A stretch of 64,000 bases of DNA from JBJHAX01 sp050480705. GTDB taxonomy: Bacteria > Actinomycetota > Nitriliruptoria > Nitriliruptorales > Nitriliruptoraceae. The DNA lies in contig JBJHAX010000005.1 in assembly GCA_050480705.1 (NCBI GenBank), forward strand, positions 1-64,000, written 5' to 3'. Under the pieces are notes generated by a model. It did no database searches. It was not told the origin of the DNA and was given only the letters and a program-made list of their open reading frames with translations. Of this stretch, positions 40,571 through 49,095 are shown one piece after another. Within the stretch, counting starts at the first letter, position 1, and every line of letters starts with the position of its first letter. The translations under genes were made by a program, and so were the position numbers.

Positions 40571-42697
40571 CGGTTCGAACACGGCGGTGAGGTGCACATC
40601 GCCGTCAGGGCGCATCACCAGGGATGTGTCGTGTGAGACGACACCGTCGGCGTCGTGCCAGCCGGCAAAGCGGTGGCCGTCGTCGGCAACCGCAGCGAGC
40701 GCGAGCGGAACCCCGGCGAAGGTGCCTGCCTGTGCTGCTGTGGCACCGCCGGGATCCGGCAGCGGCAGGTCCACCCCGTTCATGAAGACCTCGCCGGGTC
40801 CGTCGGTGCGGATATGAAGTCCGACGGTGGCGCCCAGGCCGAACCGGGCACGCAGATGCTCGACCTGCCGTTCGGGGCGCTCGCTCATGAAGCCGGCGAG
40901 CCGGTCCACTTCGTCGTGCCATTCGTCGATTCCCAGCGTCTGCCAGCGTGCACCGTGGCGTTCGAACTCGCCGGCAAGACGTGAACGGAACTGCTCGACG
41001 GCGTCCAGGGTGCGCCCGGGCGCGAAGGTCGTATTCAGGTGGGCGGAGAACCGCGCGATGAAACGCTCACGCAGCTCGTCGTTCGTGGTCATCCAGCTGA
41101 ACAGGAACGGCAGGCCGTCGTGCTCGGTCGGGTCCTCGGTGAATGCGAGCGTGGTCTCGAACAGGTCGATGTCGAGGTTGTAGCGACCGCTGCGCTCACC
41201 CATGTGGTCGAAGTCGGAGATGAGCCAGCGCCACCGGCCGTCCCGCGTTCCCTGGCCGATGTGGTGCGGCCCGTCGGTCTCGCGCCACCACCGCATGTTG
41301 TTCGAGCCCCAGTCGCCGTTGCCGGCGAACACGTGCGCGATGACGACGTCGTAGAAGCTGTCGACGTCGATGAACTGCTCGACGTGGGCGGCGAATCGCT
41401 CGTCGAACGGATGGAGCAGGCCGAGTTCGGTGAGCCAGTCGTTCCAGGCGTCCACCGCGCCGGCTGGTTCGCCTTCCAGTGGGCCGGAGGTGTTGTCGAG
41501 GAACTCGATGGCGTCCAGATCGGCGCCGTGGACGACCTCGAGATAGTGGCGGTCGTAGCGTTCCCGCAGGTTGTGGATGCCCCAGTACTCGCCGTTGAGG
41601 AACACCGCGACCGGTTCGTACGCCTGCGTGTCGGCGGCGAGATGTCCGAGCAGCGACTGCACGTAGGCGTCGAGGAACATCAGGCGCTGGTTGTCGTTGC
41701 CGGAGTTGCGCAGGATCAGGCGCCGATGTCCGATGGGCCCGTCGTCGCCGAACAGCGGATGGTCGAACCTCGCATCGCCGTACACTCCCCGCGCATACAG
41801 CCGCAGCGATTTCTGCGGGTAGCTGCGCGAGAAGCCGCCGTGGGCCCGGACGCCGATCTGCTGCTGGAAGACGCACTCGCCACCCGGCGCACACACCTCC
41901 ATGACGACCGTGCGTTCAGGATGCTCGGGCGGCGGGCGCTCCCACAGCCGGCCCCGCTGGTTGTAGTTGGTCGGCACGTTCCACGTCAGCTCGTCGTCGA
42001 AGTCCTCACTGTCGAGATACTCCCCGAACGTGCTGCCCGGGAGGTAGATGCCCGTGTCGTGGTCGAAGAGGTAGCCGGGGTCGAGTGCCAGCGACAGCAC
42101 CGTCATGTCGTCACGACGCAGATCGTCGCCCACGAAGAAGGTCGCCGTCGTCGTCGCGCGTGAACCCGCGCGGGCCCGCACGACCGTGGCGAGTTCGATC
42201 GAGCTGTCCTCGAGGCGGGGCGTGGTCGGACGGGTGGCGAAGTACGCCGTGCGTGGACCGACGGTCGTCTCGATGTCCGCGAGTTCGGCACGGTCGCCTG
42301 CGCGGTCGGTCACGGCGATCGGGCCGTCGTACACGCGGGTGCGCTCTGGGTTGGCATCGAGGTCCGGGTATGACCCGTCGAGGGTGTAGTGGATCTCCAC
42401 GCCGGGTGTGTCGACGCTGATTTCGAGGTCGAAGCCGTCGCTGTAGAAGCCGCTGGCGTGCGAGAACCGGGGGATGACCGGGTCGGGTTCCGGCGCCAGC
42501 TCGGCGACGGCGACGTCGTCCTCCTCACCGACGGCTGCGGGCGGATCGGGTGCGGTCGCAGCCAGCGCGACGGCGGCGGCGAGCAGCGCGGTGGTCACCG
42601 CGATCGCGATCGTGCGTTGGGCCGCCTTCGAACGAAACGTCACAGCTCCACCGGCCGGGGCGGCGCTCCGAGCGCGACGATCGTCGGTCGTGGTCAC
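40565..42697 (-). CDS. Secreted CotH-family protein
   Basis: This 710-residue protein has an N-terminal membrane or signal segment (AIAVTTALLAAAVALAATAP). A chitobiase-type C-terminal-like domain follows (FSHASGFYSDGFDLEISVDTPGVEIHYTLDGSYPD). Then comes a CotH kinase fold (RAHGGFSRSYPQKSLRLYARGVYG, GEYWGIHNLRERYDR, ISDFDHM). A C-terminal InlB-type repeat contains HRFAGWHDADG and ends VHLTAVFEP. CotH proteins of spores are protein kinases. Bacterial extracellular members are also found near polyphosphate metabolism genes. Here the kinase target is unknown. It is convergent with the orphan histidine kinase. Confidence 0.85.
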   Translation of the reverse strand: MTTTDDRRARSAAPAGGAVTFRSKAAQRTIAIAVTTALLAAAVALAATAPDPPAAVGEEDDVAVAELAPEPDPVIPRFSHASGFYSDGFDLEISVDTPGVEIHYTLDGSYPDLDANPERTRVYDGPIAVTDRAGDRAELADIETTVGPRTAYFATRPTTPRLEDSSIELATVVRARAGSRATTTATFFVGDDLRRDDMTVLSLALDPGYLFDHDTGIYLPGSTFGEYLDSEDFDDELTWNVPTNYNQRGRLWERPPPEHPERTVVMEVCAPGGECVFQQQIGVRAHGGFSRSYPQKSLRLYARGVYGDARFDHPLFGDDGPIGHRRLILRNSGNDNQRLMFLDAYVQSLLGHLAADTQAYEPVAVFLNGEYWGIHNLRERYDRHYLEVVHGADLDAIEFLDNTSGPLEGEPAGAVDAWNDWLTELGLLHPFDERFAAHVEQFIDVDSFYDVVIAHVFAGNGDWGSNNMRWWRETDGPHHIGQGTRDGRWRWLISDFDHMGERSGRYNLDIDLFETTLAFTEDPTEHDGLPFLFSWMTTNDELRERFIARFSAHLNTTFAPGRTLDAVEQFRSRLAGEFERHGARWQTLGIDEWHDEVDRLAGFMSERPERQVEHLRARFGLGATVGLHIRTDGPGEVFMNGVDLPLPDPGGATAAQAGTFAGVPLALAAVADDGHRFAGWHDADGVVSHDTSLVMRPDGDVHLTAVFEPS

Positions 42698-42863
42698 GTG
42701 GCGCTCCGGCGCATCATCTGTGAGGGAGACGGTGCGCAGACTACGTGGTGCACGCCCGTACGCTGCCGGGGGCCAGGGGGCAGTAGTGTCGTTGCGGACG
42801 GCCGTGGCGTGCCGTCCGCGAGGCCGACGTCACGCCGGTTGACGGGCCGCAGGTGCTCCAGCG

Positions 42864-44174
42864 ATGACGTCGTCCACGGTCGATCAGCTTCAGCGACGCA
42901 CGGTCCGGGTGCTGGTGGTGAGCCAGATTCTCGGAGGGATCGGTGTCGGCGCCGGCGTCGCCGTCGTCAGCTTGCTCGCCTACGAGCTGTCCGGCGCGGC
43001 CGCGCTGTCGGGGGTGCCTGCGACCGCGATGACGGTCGGTGCGGCGGTCGCGGCACTTGCGATCGCGCGTCTGTCGCTGCAGGGCGGGCGCCGTACCGGG
43101 CTCGCAGGGGGCTATCTCGTCGGTATGTCGGGAGCGGCGCTCGCCGTCGTGGCCGCCGTGGCCGGCTCGTTCGTGCTGCACGTCGTTGCGTCGCTGGCGT
43201 TCGGGTGGGCGAATGCGGCAAACCTCCAGGCCCGCTTCGCCGCGACCGATCTCGCGCCGGAGGATGAGCAGGCGTCGTCGCTTGCGACGGTGATCTGGGC
43301 GACGACCGTCGGGGCGGTGCTCGGTCCCAACCTGACCGACCCCGGCGCCTACGTCGCCGGGTTGCTGGGGCTTCCCGGTATCGCCGGTCCGTACGTGTTC
43401 TCGGGGCTCGCGTTCGCGGCGGCCGCGGGGGTCCAGGCCGCATGGCTCAGGCCCGATCCGTTGATCGTCGCCCGGCAACGTCGTCGCGACGTTGAAGCCG
43501 GCACGCTGGATGTGGCGCCGTCAGTGGACGGGGCGGTGCCGCCGGCCAGTGACGACGCGGCGACGCTCGCCGGGTCGTGGCGGACGATCCGGGCTGCGCC
43601 GGCTGCCCGCGCGGCGCTCGTTTCGGTTGCCGCGGCGCATGCGACGATGGTCGGTGTGATGATCATGACGCCGGTCCACATGGATCATCACGGTGCGACG
43701 CTGCGTCTCGTGGGGCTCACGATCAGCCTGCACATCGCGGGGATGTACGCGCTGAGCCCGGTGTTCGGGCGTGCGGCGGACCGGTTCGGCCGCCGGCCGG
43801 TGCTGCTCGCCGGCTTTGTCCAGCTCGCCGTCGCCGTCGTGCTCGCCGCGGTCATGATCCCGGTCGGCGGCGTCGCCTTCCAGATCGGTCTCGTGCTGCT
43901 GGGGACGGGATGGTCGTGCTGTCTCGTCGCCGGGTCTGCGCTGCTGACCGGATCGCTGCATGCCGCGGACAGGCCGGCCGCCCAGGGGGTCAGCGACCTG
44001 GGGATGAACCTCGCGGCGGGCGTCGGCGGCGTCGCCGCGGGAATCGTGCTCGGCGTCGCGTCCTATCCGGCGCTGGCCTTCGGCGCGCTCGCGGTCGTCG
44101 TGGTCCCTGCCGTCATGGTCCTGCGCGACGTCGACGCTGCTGGGCCGCGCCACGATGTGGGTGTGCCCGGCTGA
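42864..44174 (+). CDS. Major facilitator superfamily transporter
   Basis: This 436-residue protein has 12 predicted spans. The conserved loop between spans 8 and 9 is FGRAADRFGRRPVLLAG, the MFS signature. A cytoplasmic loop of about 40 residues joins the two six-span halves (RRRDVEAGTLDVAPSVDGAVPPASDD). Substrate unknown. It is divergent from the CotH gene and 45 bp upstream of the NuoF-like gene. Confidence 0.87.
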   Translation: MTSSTVDQLQRRTVRVLVVSQILGGIGVGAGVAVVSLLAYELSGAAALSGVPATAMTVGAAVAALAIARLSLQGGRRTGLAGGYLVGMSGAALAVVAAVAGSFVLHVVASLAFGWANAANLQARFAATDLAPEDEQASSLATVIWATTVGAVLGPNLTDPGAYVAGLLGLPGIAGPYVFSGLAFAAAAGVQAAWLRPDPLIVARQRRRDVEAGTLDVAPSVDGAVPPASDDAATLAGSWRTIRAAPAARAALVSVAAAHATMVGVMIMTPVHMDHHGATLRLVGLTISLHIAGMYALSPVFGRAADRFGRRPVLLAGFVQLAVAVVLAAVMIPVGGVAFQIGLVLLGTGWSCCLVAGSALLTGSLHAADRPAAQGVSDLGMNLAAGVGGVAAGIVLGVASYPALAFGALAVVVVPAVMVLRDVDAAGPRHDVGVPG

Positions 44175-44219
44175 CACGCGGGCCGTACCGTGGGGCCGCA
44201 CGAACTGCAGGAGGTCGGC

Positions 44220-45575
44220 ATGGACGGATCCGGTCCCGACACGGCACGCCTGCTGCCAGCGCAGCCGTACACGAAGCTCGCCGCGTACGTCGACGCCGGC
44301 GGTGGCCGTGGGCTCGAGACCGCGTTGCGGTCAGAGCCCGACGACATCATCGCCCGCGTGCAGGCCGCGGGGTTGCGCGGGCGGGGTGGCGCCGGGTTTC
44401 CCACGGGTGACAAGTGGCGGTCGGTTCGCGAGGCGGCGAACGACACCGCGAGCGAGGCACGCCTGGTCGTCAACGCCGCCGAGGGTGAGCCGGGGACGTT
44501 CAAGGATCGCCGCCTGCTGCAGTTGAATCCGTTCGCGATGCTCGAAGGCGCCCTCATCGCGCGCCATGCGATCGGGGCCGCTGACGTGCACATCGGCGTC
44601 AAGGAACGGGACGGACTTGCCGGCGATCTGCGTGCCGCCATCGCCGAGATCGTCGAGACCGGCTGGGAACACGACGGGGTGGTGCACGTCGTCGAAGGGC
44701 CCGATGAGTACCTCTACGGTGAGGAGACCGGCCTGCTGGAGGTCGTCGAGGGACGACTGCCCCTGCCGCGCTGGCTGCCGCCGTTCCAGGCCGGGCTGTT
44801 CGCCACCACCGAACAGCCGCATCCGACGGCGGTCAACAACGTCGAGACGCTCGCCAACGTCCCGTTGATCGTCGCCGATGGCGCCGAGGCGTTCAGGTCC
44901 CTGGGAACCGAGACCTCGCCTGGCACGATGCTGTTCACCGTCGTCGGCGACGTCGAGGCGCCCGGCGTCTACGAGCTGCCGCTCGGTACCTCGCTGCGCG
45001 ACCTGCTCGTCGACATCGCCGGTGCGGCCAGCATCAAGGCGGTGTTCTCCGGTGTGTCCGCACCCGTCATCACCCCGGCGCAACTCGACACGCCACTGAC
45101 CTACGAGGACATGCGCACCGCCGGCACGGGGCTGGGTTCGGGCGGTTTCGTCGTCTACGACGACGACCACTGCATCGTGGCGGTGGCTGCGGAACTCACC
45201 CGTTTCCTCGCGGTCGAATCCTGCGGACAGTGCACCGCGTGCAAGCTCGGCACCGGCGTGCTCAGCGATCTGCTCCACCGCATCGACGCGGGCGATGGGG
45301 ATGAAGGCGACCTGCAGGCGATCGCCGACCGTGTGCCCTCGATCACCGACCAGGCGCGATGTGCCCTGCCTGCCGGCGGGCAACTGCTCGTGGGAAGCCT
45401 TCTGGACGCCTACCGCGACGAGTTCGTGGAGCACCTGTCACGCCCGTGCCCCTTCCCGCGTGACGAACGTGTCCCCAAGATCGAAGCGATCGACGACGAC
45501 AGCGGCGAGGTGACCTTCGATCCGGATCATCATCGCAAGCGCCCCGACTGGTCCTACGCCCCGGATGAAGACTGA
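44220..45575 (+). CDS. Stand-alone NuoF-like NADH dehydrogenase flavoprotein
   Basis: This 451-residue protein has the NADH/FMN-binding motif GLRGRGGAGFPTGDKW (about residues 52-67). FMN-site VNAAEGEPGTFKDR follows, then an SLBB domain. The [4Fe-4S] motif is ESCGQCTACKLG with a distal Cys in QARCALPAGG. These match NuoF of complex I and the beta subunit of NAD-linked formate dehydrogenase or hydrogenase. No NuoE, NuoG or ferredoxin gene is next to it, so its partner is unknown. ATG 44220 follows AGGAGG. The unusual Asp/His-rich tail after residue 420 is not part of the fold. Confidence 0.85.
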   Translation: MDGSGPDTARLLPAQPYTKLAAYVDAGGGRGLETALRSEPDDIIARVQAAGLRGRGGAGFPTGDKWRSVREAANDTASEARLVVNAAEGEPGTFKDRRLLQLNPFAMLEGALIARHAIGAADVHIGVKERDGLAGDLRAAIAEIVETGWEHDGVVHVVEGPDEYLYGEETGLLEVVEGRLPLPRWLPPFQAGLFATTEQPHPTAVNNVETLANVPLIVADGAEAFRSLGTETSPGTMLFTVVGDVEAPGVYELPLGTSLRDLLVDIAGAASIKAVFSGVSAPVITPAQLDTPLTYEDMRTAGTGLGSGGFVVYDDDHCIVAVAAELTRFLAVESCGQCTACKLGTGVLSDLLHRIDAGDGDEGDLQAIADRVPSITDQARCALPAGGQLLVGSLLDAYRDEFVEHLSRPCPFPRDERVPKIEAIDDDSGEVTFDPDHHRKRPDWSYAPDED

Positions 45576-46369
45576 CCGTTCGCGCCGCGGATCGCCGCGA
45601 TGCGGTCGTGGGCATCCTCGTCACACACGATCCGGAGGTCCGCGACCCCAGTGTGCAGGCGGCGGGACACCTCGAGGCGCAGCCCGTCGAGTTCGGTTGC
45701 CAGCGCCGAGCCGGGACAGGCGGTGGCGGCATGGTCACGGTGGGCACCGAGCCGCTCGGCGGGGATGCCGAATCGGTCACACAGATGCGTTGCCAGCGCC
45801 GCGACGGTGTCGAGCATGATGTCGGACGGTGTCTGGCGGTCGTAGTCGCCCTCGCACACGATGGTCACGTGGCCGGCGGGGTCGTAGTCGGTGAACGTGT
45901 CCGGCGCGATGGCGGGGTCACGCAACTCGTAGATGTTGCCGGCGAGGTCGACACCGTAGTGGTAAGCGATATCGGGCCATCCTTGCGCCTGGTGATGGCG
46001 TTGGTGCCCGAGCAGGCGGTCGGGGACGTCGGAGAGGCGCTCGATCGCCACGCCCGTGTGGTGGAGCGTGACCACCTCGACCGTGTGGGCGCTGCCGCCG
46101 GGCTTCGCCGCTGCGAGGCCGAGAGCGTCACGGCACAGCACCTCGAGCGCTGCGGGCGCGGTGGGCGGCGGAGGCGGCGCGGGCGGCGTGACCGGTGCGG
46201 TGTCGACCTGGGGTGGCCGTGGGAGCGGATCCGACGCCGCACGTGCACCGGGCGGGGACACCGCGCCGAGGCGCAGCGCGCCTCGTCGCCCGACGAGGGC
46301 TCCGGTCGCGAGTGCCGCTGCGCCGACCATGCCCCAGCGAAGCAACGTCCTGCGGCTGACGTCATCCAC
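45554..46369 (-). CDS. Tat-exported N-acetylmuramoyl-L-alanine amidase/PGRP-like protein
   Basis: This 271-residue protein has a twin-arginine signal SRRTLLRWGMVGAAALATGALVG. A Pro-rich linker (about 50-75) and an Amidase_2/PGRP domain follow. The zinc-ligand pattern is VVTLHHTG, then a distal HRDHAATACPG. Other family features are present (AQGWPDIAYHYGVDLAGNIYELRDP). It would cleave peptidoglycan stem peptides outside the membrane. GTG 46369 is inside the end of the upstream gene (8-bp overlap). It ends convergent with the NuoF-like gene, overlapping by 22 bp. Confidence 0.87.
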   Translation of the reverse strand: MDDVSRRTLLRWGMVGAAALATGALVGRRGALRLGAVSPPGARAASDPLPRPPQVDTAPVTPPAPPPPPTAPAALEVLCRDALGLAAAKPGGSAHTVEVVTLHHTGVAIERLSDVPDRLLGHQRHHQAQGWPDIAYHYGVDLAGNIYELRDPAIAPDTFTDYDPAGHVTIVCEGDYDRQTPSDIMLDTVAALATHLCDRFGIPAERLGAHRDHAATACPGSALATELDGLRLEVSRRLHTGVADLRIVCDEDAHDRIAAIRGANGQSSSGA

Positions 46370-47657
46370 CGTGCCTGTCCCACCCGTGCTGGGCCAAGGC
46401 ACGCCACACCTCGTCGGCGTCGGTGTCGGCCGGCTGCTGGAAGGAGTACACGACGGCACCGTCGCCCGCAGCGACGGCGCTTGCGATCTGCTCGACGACG
46501 GCGTCCGGCTGGTTCAGCCAGCCGCCGATCCCGGGGACGACCGCGGTCGTGGAGGTCGACGCCAGCTCGTTCTCGAACGCCAGCCACTGCGCGAACCAGT
46601 TCGCCTGGTCGGTGTCGTGGGCACGGAAGTAGTTCATCGGCACGGCCATGTCGACGATGCCCTCGCGCACCCAGGACGGCCAGTCCTGCAGGGCTTCTGC
46701 GCCCGGGCGGGTTCGTGCGAACGCGTCGGGGGACATGTCGGCCGGCCCCGCTCCCCAGGTGATGACCGCGGCGGACAGGGTGACGTCGCGGCCGGTCTCG
46801 TCGAGCGCGCCGCGGACGTGGGCGACGAGGTCGCGGCTCTGGTCACGGCGCCACTGCGACCACTGTTCGTCGCGCGGCTCGGGAACGTCGGTGCGTCCGG
46901 TCTCGGCGGCGAATCGATCCAGCGCTGCGGGGTGATAGCCGTGCCGCTCAGACGGGTAGCGGGCGTAGTCGAGGTGGATGCCGTCGACCGGGTAGCGCTC
47001 CGCCAGTTCGACGGCGACCGCCGCGACGTGCTCGCGGACCTGCGGCAGCGCCGGATCGAGATAGTCCGACCAGGCCCCGTCGACGCCACGGGTCACCCAA
47101 CGTTGCTCCACGGGTGCGTCGACGCCGTGCTCGGTTGCCACCCACCCTGCAGGTGGGTCGAGGTCGGCGTAGACCTCGTGCCAGGTCGGCGCAATCCCGA
47201 TCCAGGCATGCACGTCGAGGTTGCGGCGCTCGGCGGCGGCCAACAGTGCGTCGAGCACGTCGAGGCCGGGTTCGAGCTCTGGATCGGGCGTGGGTGGCAG
47301 GATCTGCGAGGCGTAGTAGGCGTCATGGCGTCTTGCGACCTGCGCGAAGATCGTGTTGGCGCCAGCGTCGGCGATCACGTCGACGGCCTGTTCGATCGAT
47401 GCGGCCGACTTCAGGGTCGGATCGAACAGGTGGATCCACACGCCGCGGATCTGATCATCTGGCGCCTCGGGTTCCTCGACGTCCGGAGGCGGACCTGGTT
47501 CGACCTCGACGGTGCCGTCGGGTGCCGGCGATTCGGGCGCCGTCGGGCGCTCCATCGGTGGGTGTGCGACCCGGGCCTCGTCCGGGGTTGCGCACGCGGC
47601 GGCGAGGACGACGAGCAGCGCCAGCGCGACACGGTGCAGCAGGCCTCGTGGCGGCAC
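46362..47657 (-). CDS. GHL10-type (DUF187) glycosidase-like lipoprotein
   Basis: This 431-residue protein has a signal sequence with lipobox LAAAC (HRVALALLVVLAAACATP). A Pro/Glu-rich linker and then a TIM-barrel domain follow: IRGVWIHLFDPTL, YPVDGIHLDYARYPS and MAVPMNYFRAHD. This is the glycosyl-hydrolase-like 10 family, thought to act on cell-wall or exopolysaccharide glycans. The family's DGIHLDY acidic residues are intact. It is coupled to a peptidoglycan amidase, which supports a cell-wall role. Confidence 0.87.
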   Translation of the reverse strand: MPPRGLLHRVALALLVVLAAACATPDEARVAHPPMERPTAPESPAPDGTVEVEPGPPPDVEEPEAPDDQIRGVWIHLFDPTLKSAASIEQAVDVIADAGANTIFAQVARRHDAYYASQILPPTPDPELEPGLDVLDALLAAAERRNLDVHAWIGIAPTWHEVYADLDPPAGWVATEHGVDAPVEQRWVTRGVDGAWSDYLDPALPQVREHVAAVAVELAERYPVDGIHLDYARYPSERHGYHPAALDRFAAETGRTDVPEPRDEQWSQWRRDQSRDLVAHVRGALDETGRDVTLSAAVITWGAGPADMSPDAFARTRPGAEALQDWPSWVREGIVDMAVPMNYFRAHDTDQANWFAQWLAFENELASTSTTAVVPGIGGWLNQPDAVVEQIASAVAAGDGAVVYSFQQPADTDADEVWRALAQHGWDRHGG

Positions 47658-47663
47658 GTCGGG

Positions 47664-48314
47664 TCAGCCGCCCTTCACGTCGACGTCGCCGAGCAGGGTC
47701 AGCACGCGCAGCCGCAGCGTCGGCGCGTCAGCGTCGTCGGAGACCCCGGTGACGGTCACGTCCCCCAGCAGTTCCGGGCCGCTCGCCGAGACGCGCCACC
47801 CTGGCGGCACGCGCAGCTCGACGTCGCCGACGATCGTGGTCACCTCGAGTGTCGCGCCGCCGGGCTCGAGGGAACCCGGGCGCAGGTCGAGTTCGAGGTC
47901 GCCGAACACGGTGGTGACCGAGCCGCCGTTGAACGGGCCCCGGTCGAGCGTGAAGCTGCGATCGTCGAAGACGGCGCTGACGTCGAGCGGAGTACCGACG
48001 ATCTGGCCGCGCCGGCGGCGTCCCGCGAGCAGCCACAGCCCGAGCCCGATCAGAAGCAGCGGCCAGATGACGGCGATCGAATCGACGACTCCCAGGGTCC
48101 ACAACAGCAGCCCGCCGCCGATCAGCAGCAGGAGGCCGCCGCCGACGGTGTTGCGCGGGCGGGTGACGAGCTGTGCGAGGCCGGCGAGCACGACGACGAC
48201 CGGCCACCAGCGCGCCACCACGACCCAGGTCGAGGCCAGGCCGGCGCGATCGAGCAGCAGCAGCACACCGATCAGGATGAATGCGAGGCCGAACACGAGC
48301 TGTGATCTGGTCAC
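47664..48314 (-). CDS. LiaF/DUF5668-like membrane protein 1
   Basis: This 216-residue protein has about four N-terminal hydrophobic hairpins (SQLVFGLAFILIGVLLLLDRAGL...WWPVVVVLAGLAQL). A C-terminal beta-rich domain with repeated GDVELRVPPGW, GDVTVTG and GDVDVKG strands follows, as in LiaF-like cell-wall-stress proteins. The GTG at 48312-48314 follows AGGGGAC. Together with the next gene it may form an envelope-stress module. No LiaRS kinase pair is adjacent. Confidence 0.72.
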   Translation of the reverse strand: MTRSQLVFGLAFILIGVLLLLDRAGLASTWVVVARWWPVVVVLAGLAQLVTRPRNTVGGGLLLLIGGGLLLWTLGVVDSIAVIWPLLLIGLGLWLLAGRRRRGQIVGTPLDVSAVFDDRSFTLDRGPFNGGSVTTVFGDLELDLRPGSLEPGGATLEVTTIVGDVELRVPPGWRVSASGPELLGDVTVTGVSDDADAPTLRLRVLTLLGDVDVKGG

Positions 48315-48351
48315 GGGTGTCCCCTGTACGGGTGGTGTGGGGTCCGGGTCG

Positions 48352-49026
48352 TCACTGCTGCACCGTGATCCTGCCGAGGCCGACCCGCAGGTCGAGATCG
48401 ATCGCTGGTGCGCCATCGGCTGCCGGGACCTCGAACGACCTGTCCCTGCCGACGCCGCCGGAGGACTCGTCGAGCACCGAAACGTCGCCGACCCCGACGC
48501 GTGCACGTCCGGTCACGTGCGTGTCGGCGGGCAGCACGACACGCAGCTCGCCCATCGCGATCGAGACCGACACGCGTGCCGGATCGTCCTCCTCGCCGAG
48601 GCTGCCCGGATCGAGTTCGCTGAAGTCGAGGGTGAGATTGCCGGCGCCGAGTGAATAGTCGGACTCGAGCCCCGCCAGGTCGCGCGGGGCGTGTGTGGTG
48701 TCGCCGACGCTCGGTGCCCCGACCGATGCCGTCACCACCAGTGCGACGATGGTCGCGGCGATGCCGAGGCCGACCAGGCCGCTGTTCGCGCTCCACTGCC
48801 GTCCGGCGAGCAGCAGAATCCCGATGACGATGAGCCCGGCGGGCAGCACGAGGTCCCACGGGATCACGTAGCCGGCGTTGGCGACGAGCCAGAGCGACCC
48901 ACCCACGATGAGCAGAAGCGCCAGACCCAGCGGGCGTGACGATGCGGATCGTGCTGACTCGTCCGTCGATTCGTCCACGGGCGCTTCCTCGTCGGCCGTG
49001 TGGATGATCCGTGTGGATGATGCCAC
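48352..49026 (-). CDS. LiaF/DUF5668-like membrane protein 2
   Basis: This 224-residue protein has an acidic disordered N-terminus. Four short membrane spans follow (LALLLIVGGSLWLVANAGYVI, LVLPAGLIVIGILLLAG). The beta-rich C-terminal domain reads MGELRVVLPADTHVTGRARVGVGDVSVLD. It is a diverged partner of the previous gene with the same layout, so the pair probably arose by duplication. Function in envelope homeostasis is inferred from the LiaF family only. Confidence 0.7.
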   Translation of the reverse strand: MASSTRIIHTADEEAPVDESTDESARSASSRPLGLALLLIVGGSLWLVANAGYVIPWDLVLPAGLIVIGILLLAGRQWSANSGLVGLGIAATIVALVVTASVGAPSVGDTTHAPRDLAGLESDYSLGAGNLTLDFSELDPGSLGEEDDPARVSVSIAMGELRVVLPADTHVTGRARVGVGDVSVLDESSGGVGRDRSFEVPAADGAPAIDLDLRVGLGRITVQQ

Positions 49027-49095
49027 GGTTGCGCGCCGGCGTGGCGACGAAAAGGGGCCAAGGTCCCCGGACCCCGCGACCGTCGCCGAACCGGG

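Noticed and set aside
46056..48305. Open frame of about 750 codons on the plus strand opposite the amidase, GHL10 and LiaF-like genes
   Set aside because: It spans several real genes in antisense and lacks start signals. Composition is typical of a shadow frame.
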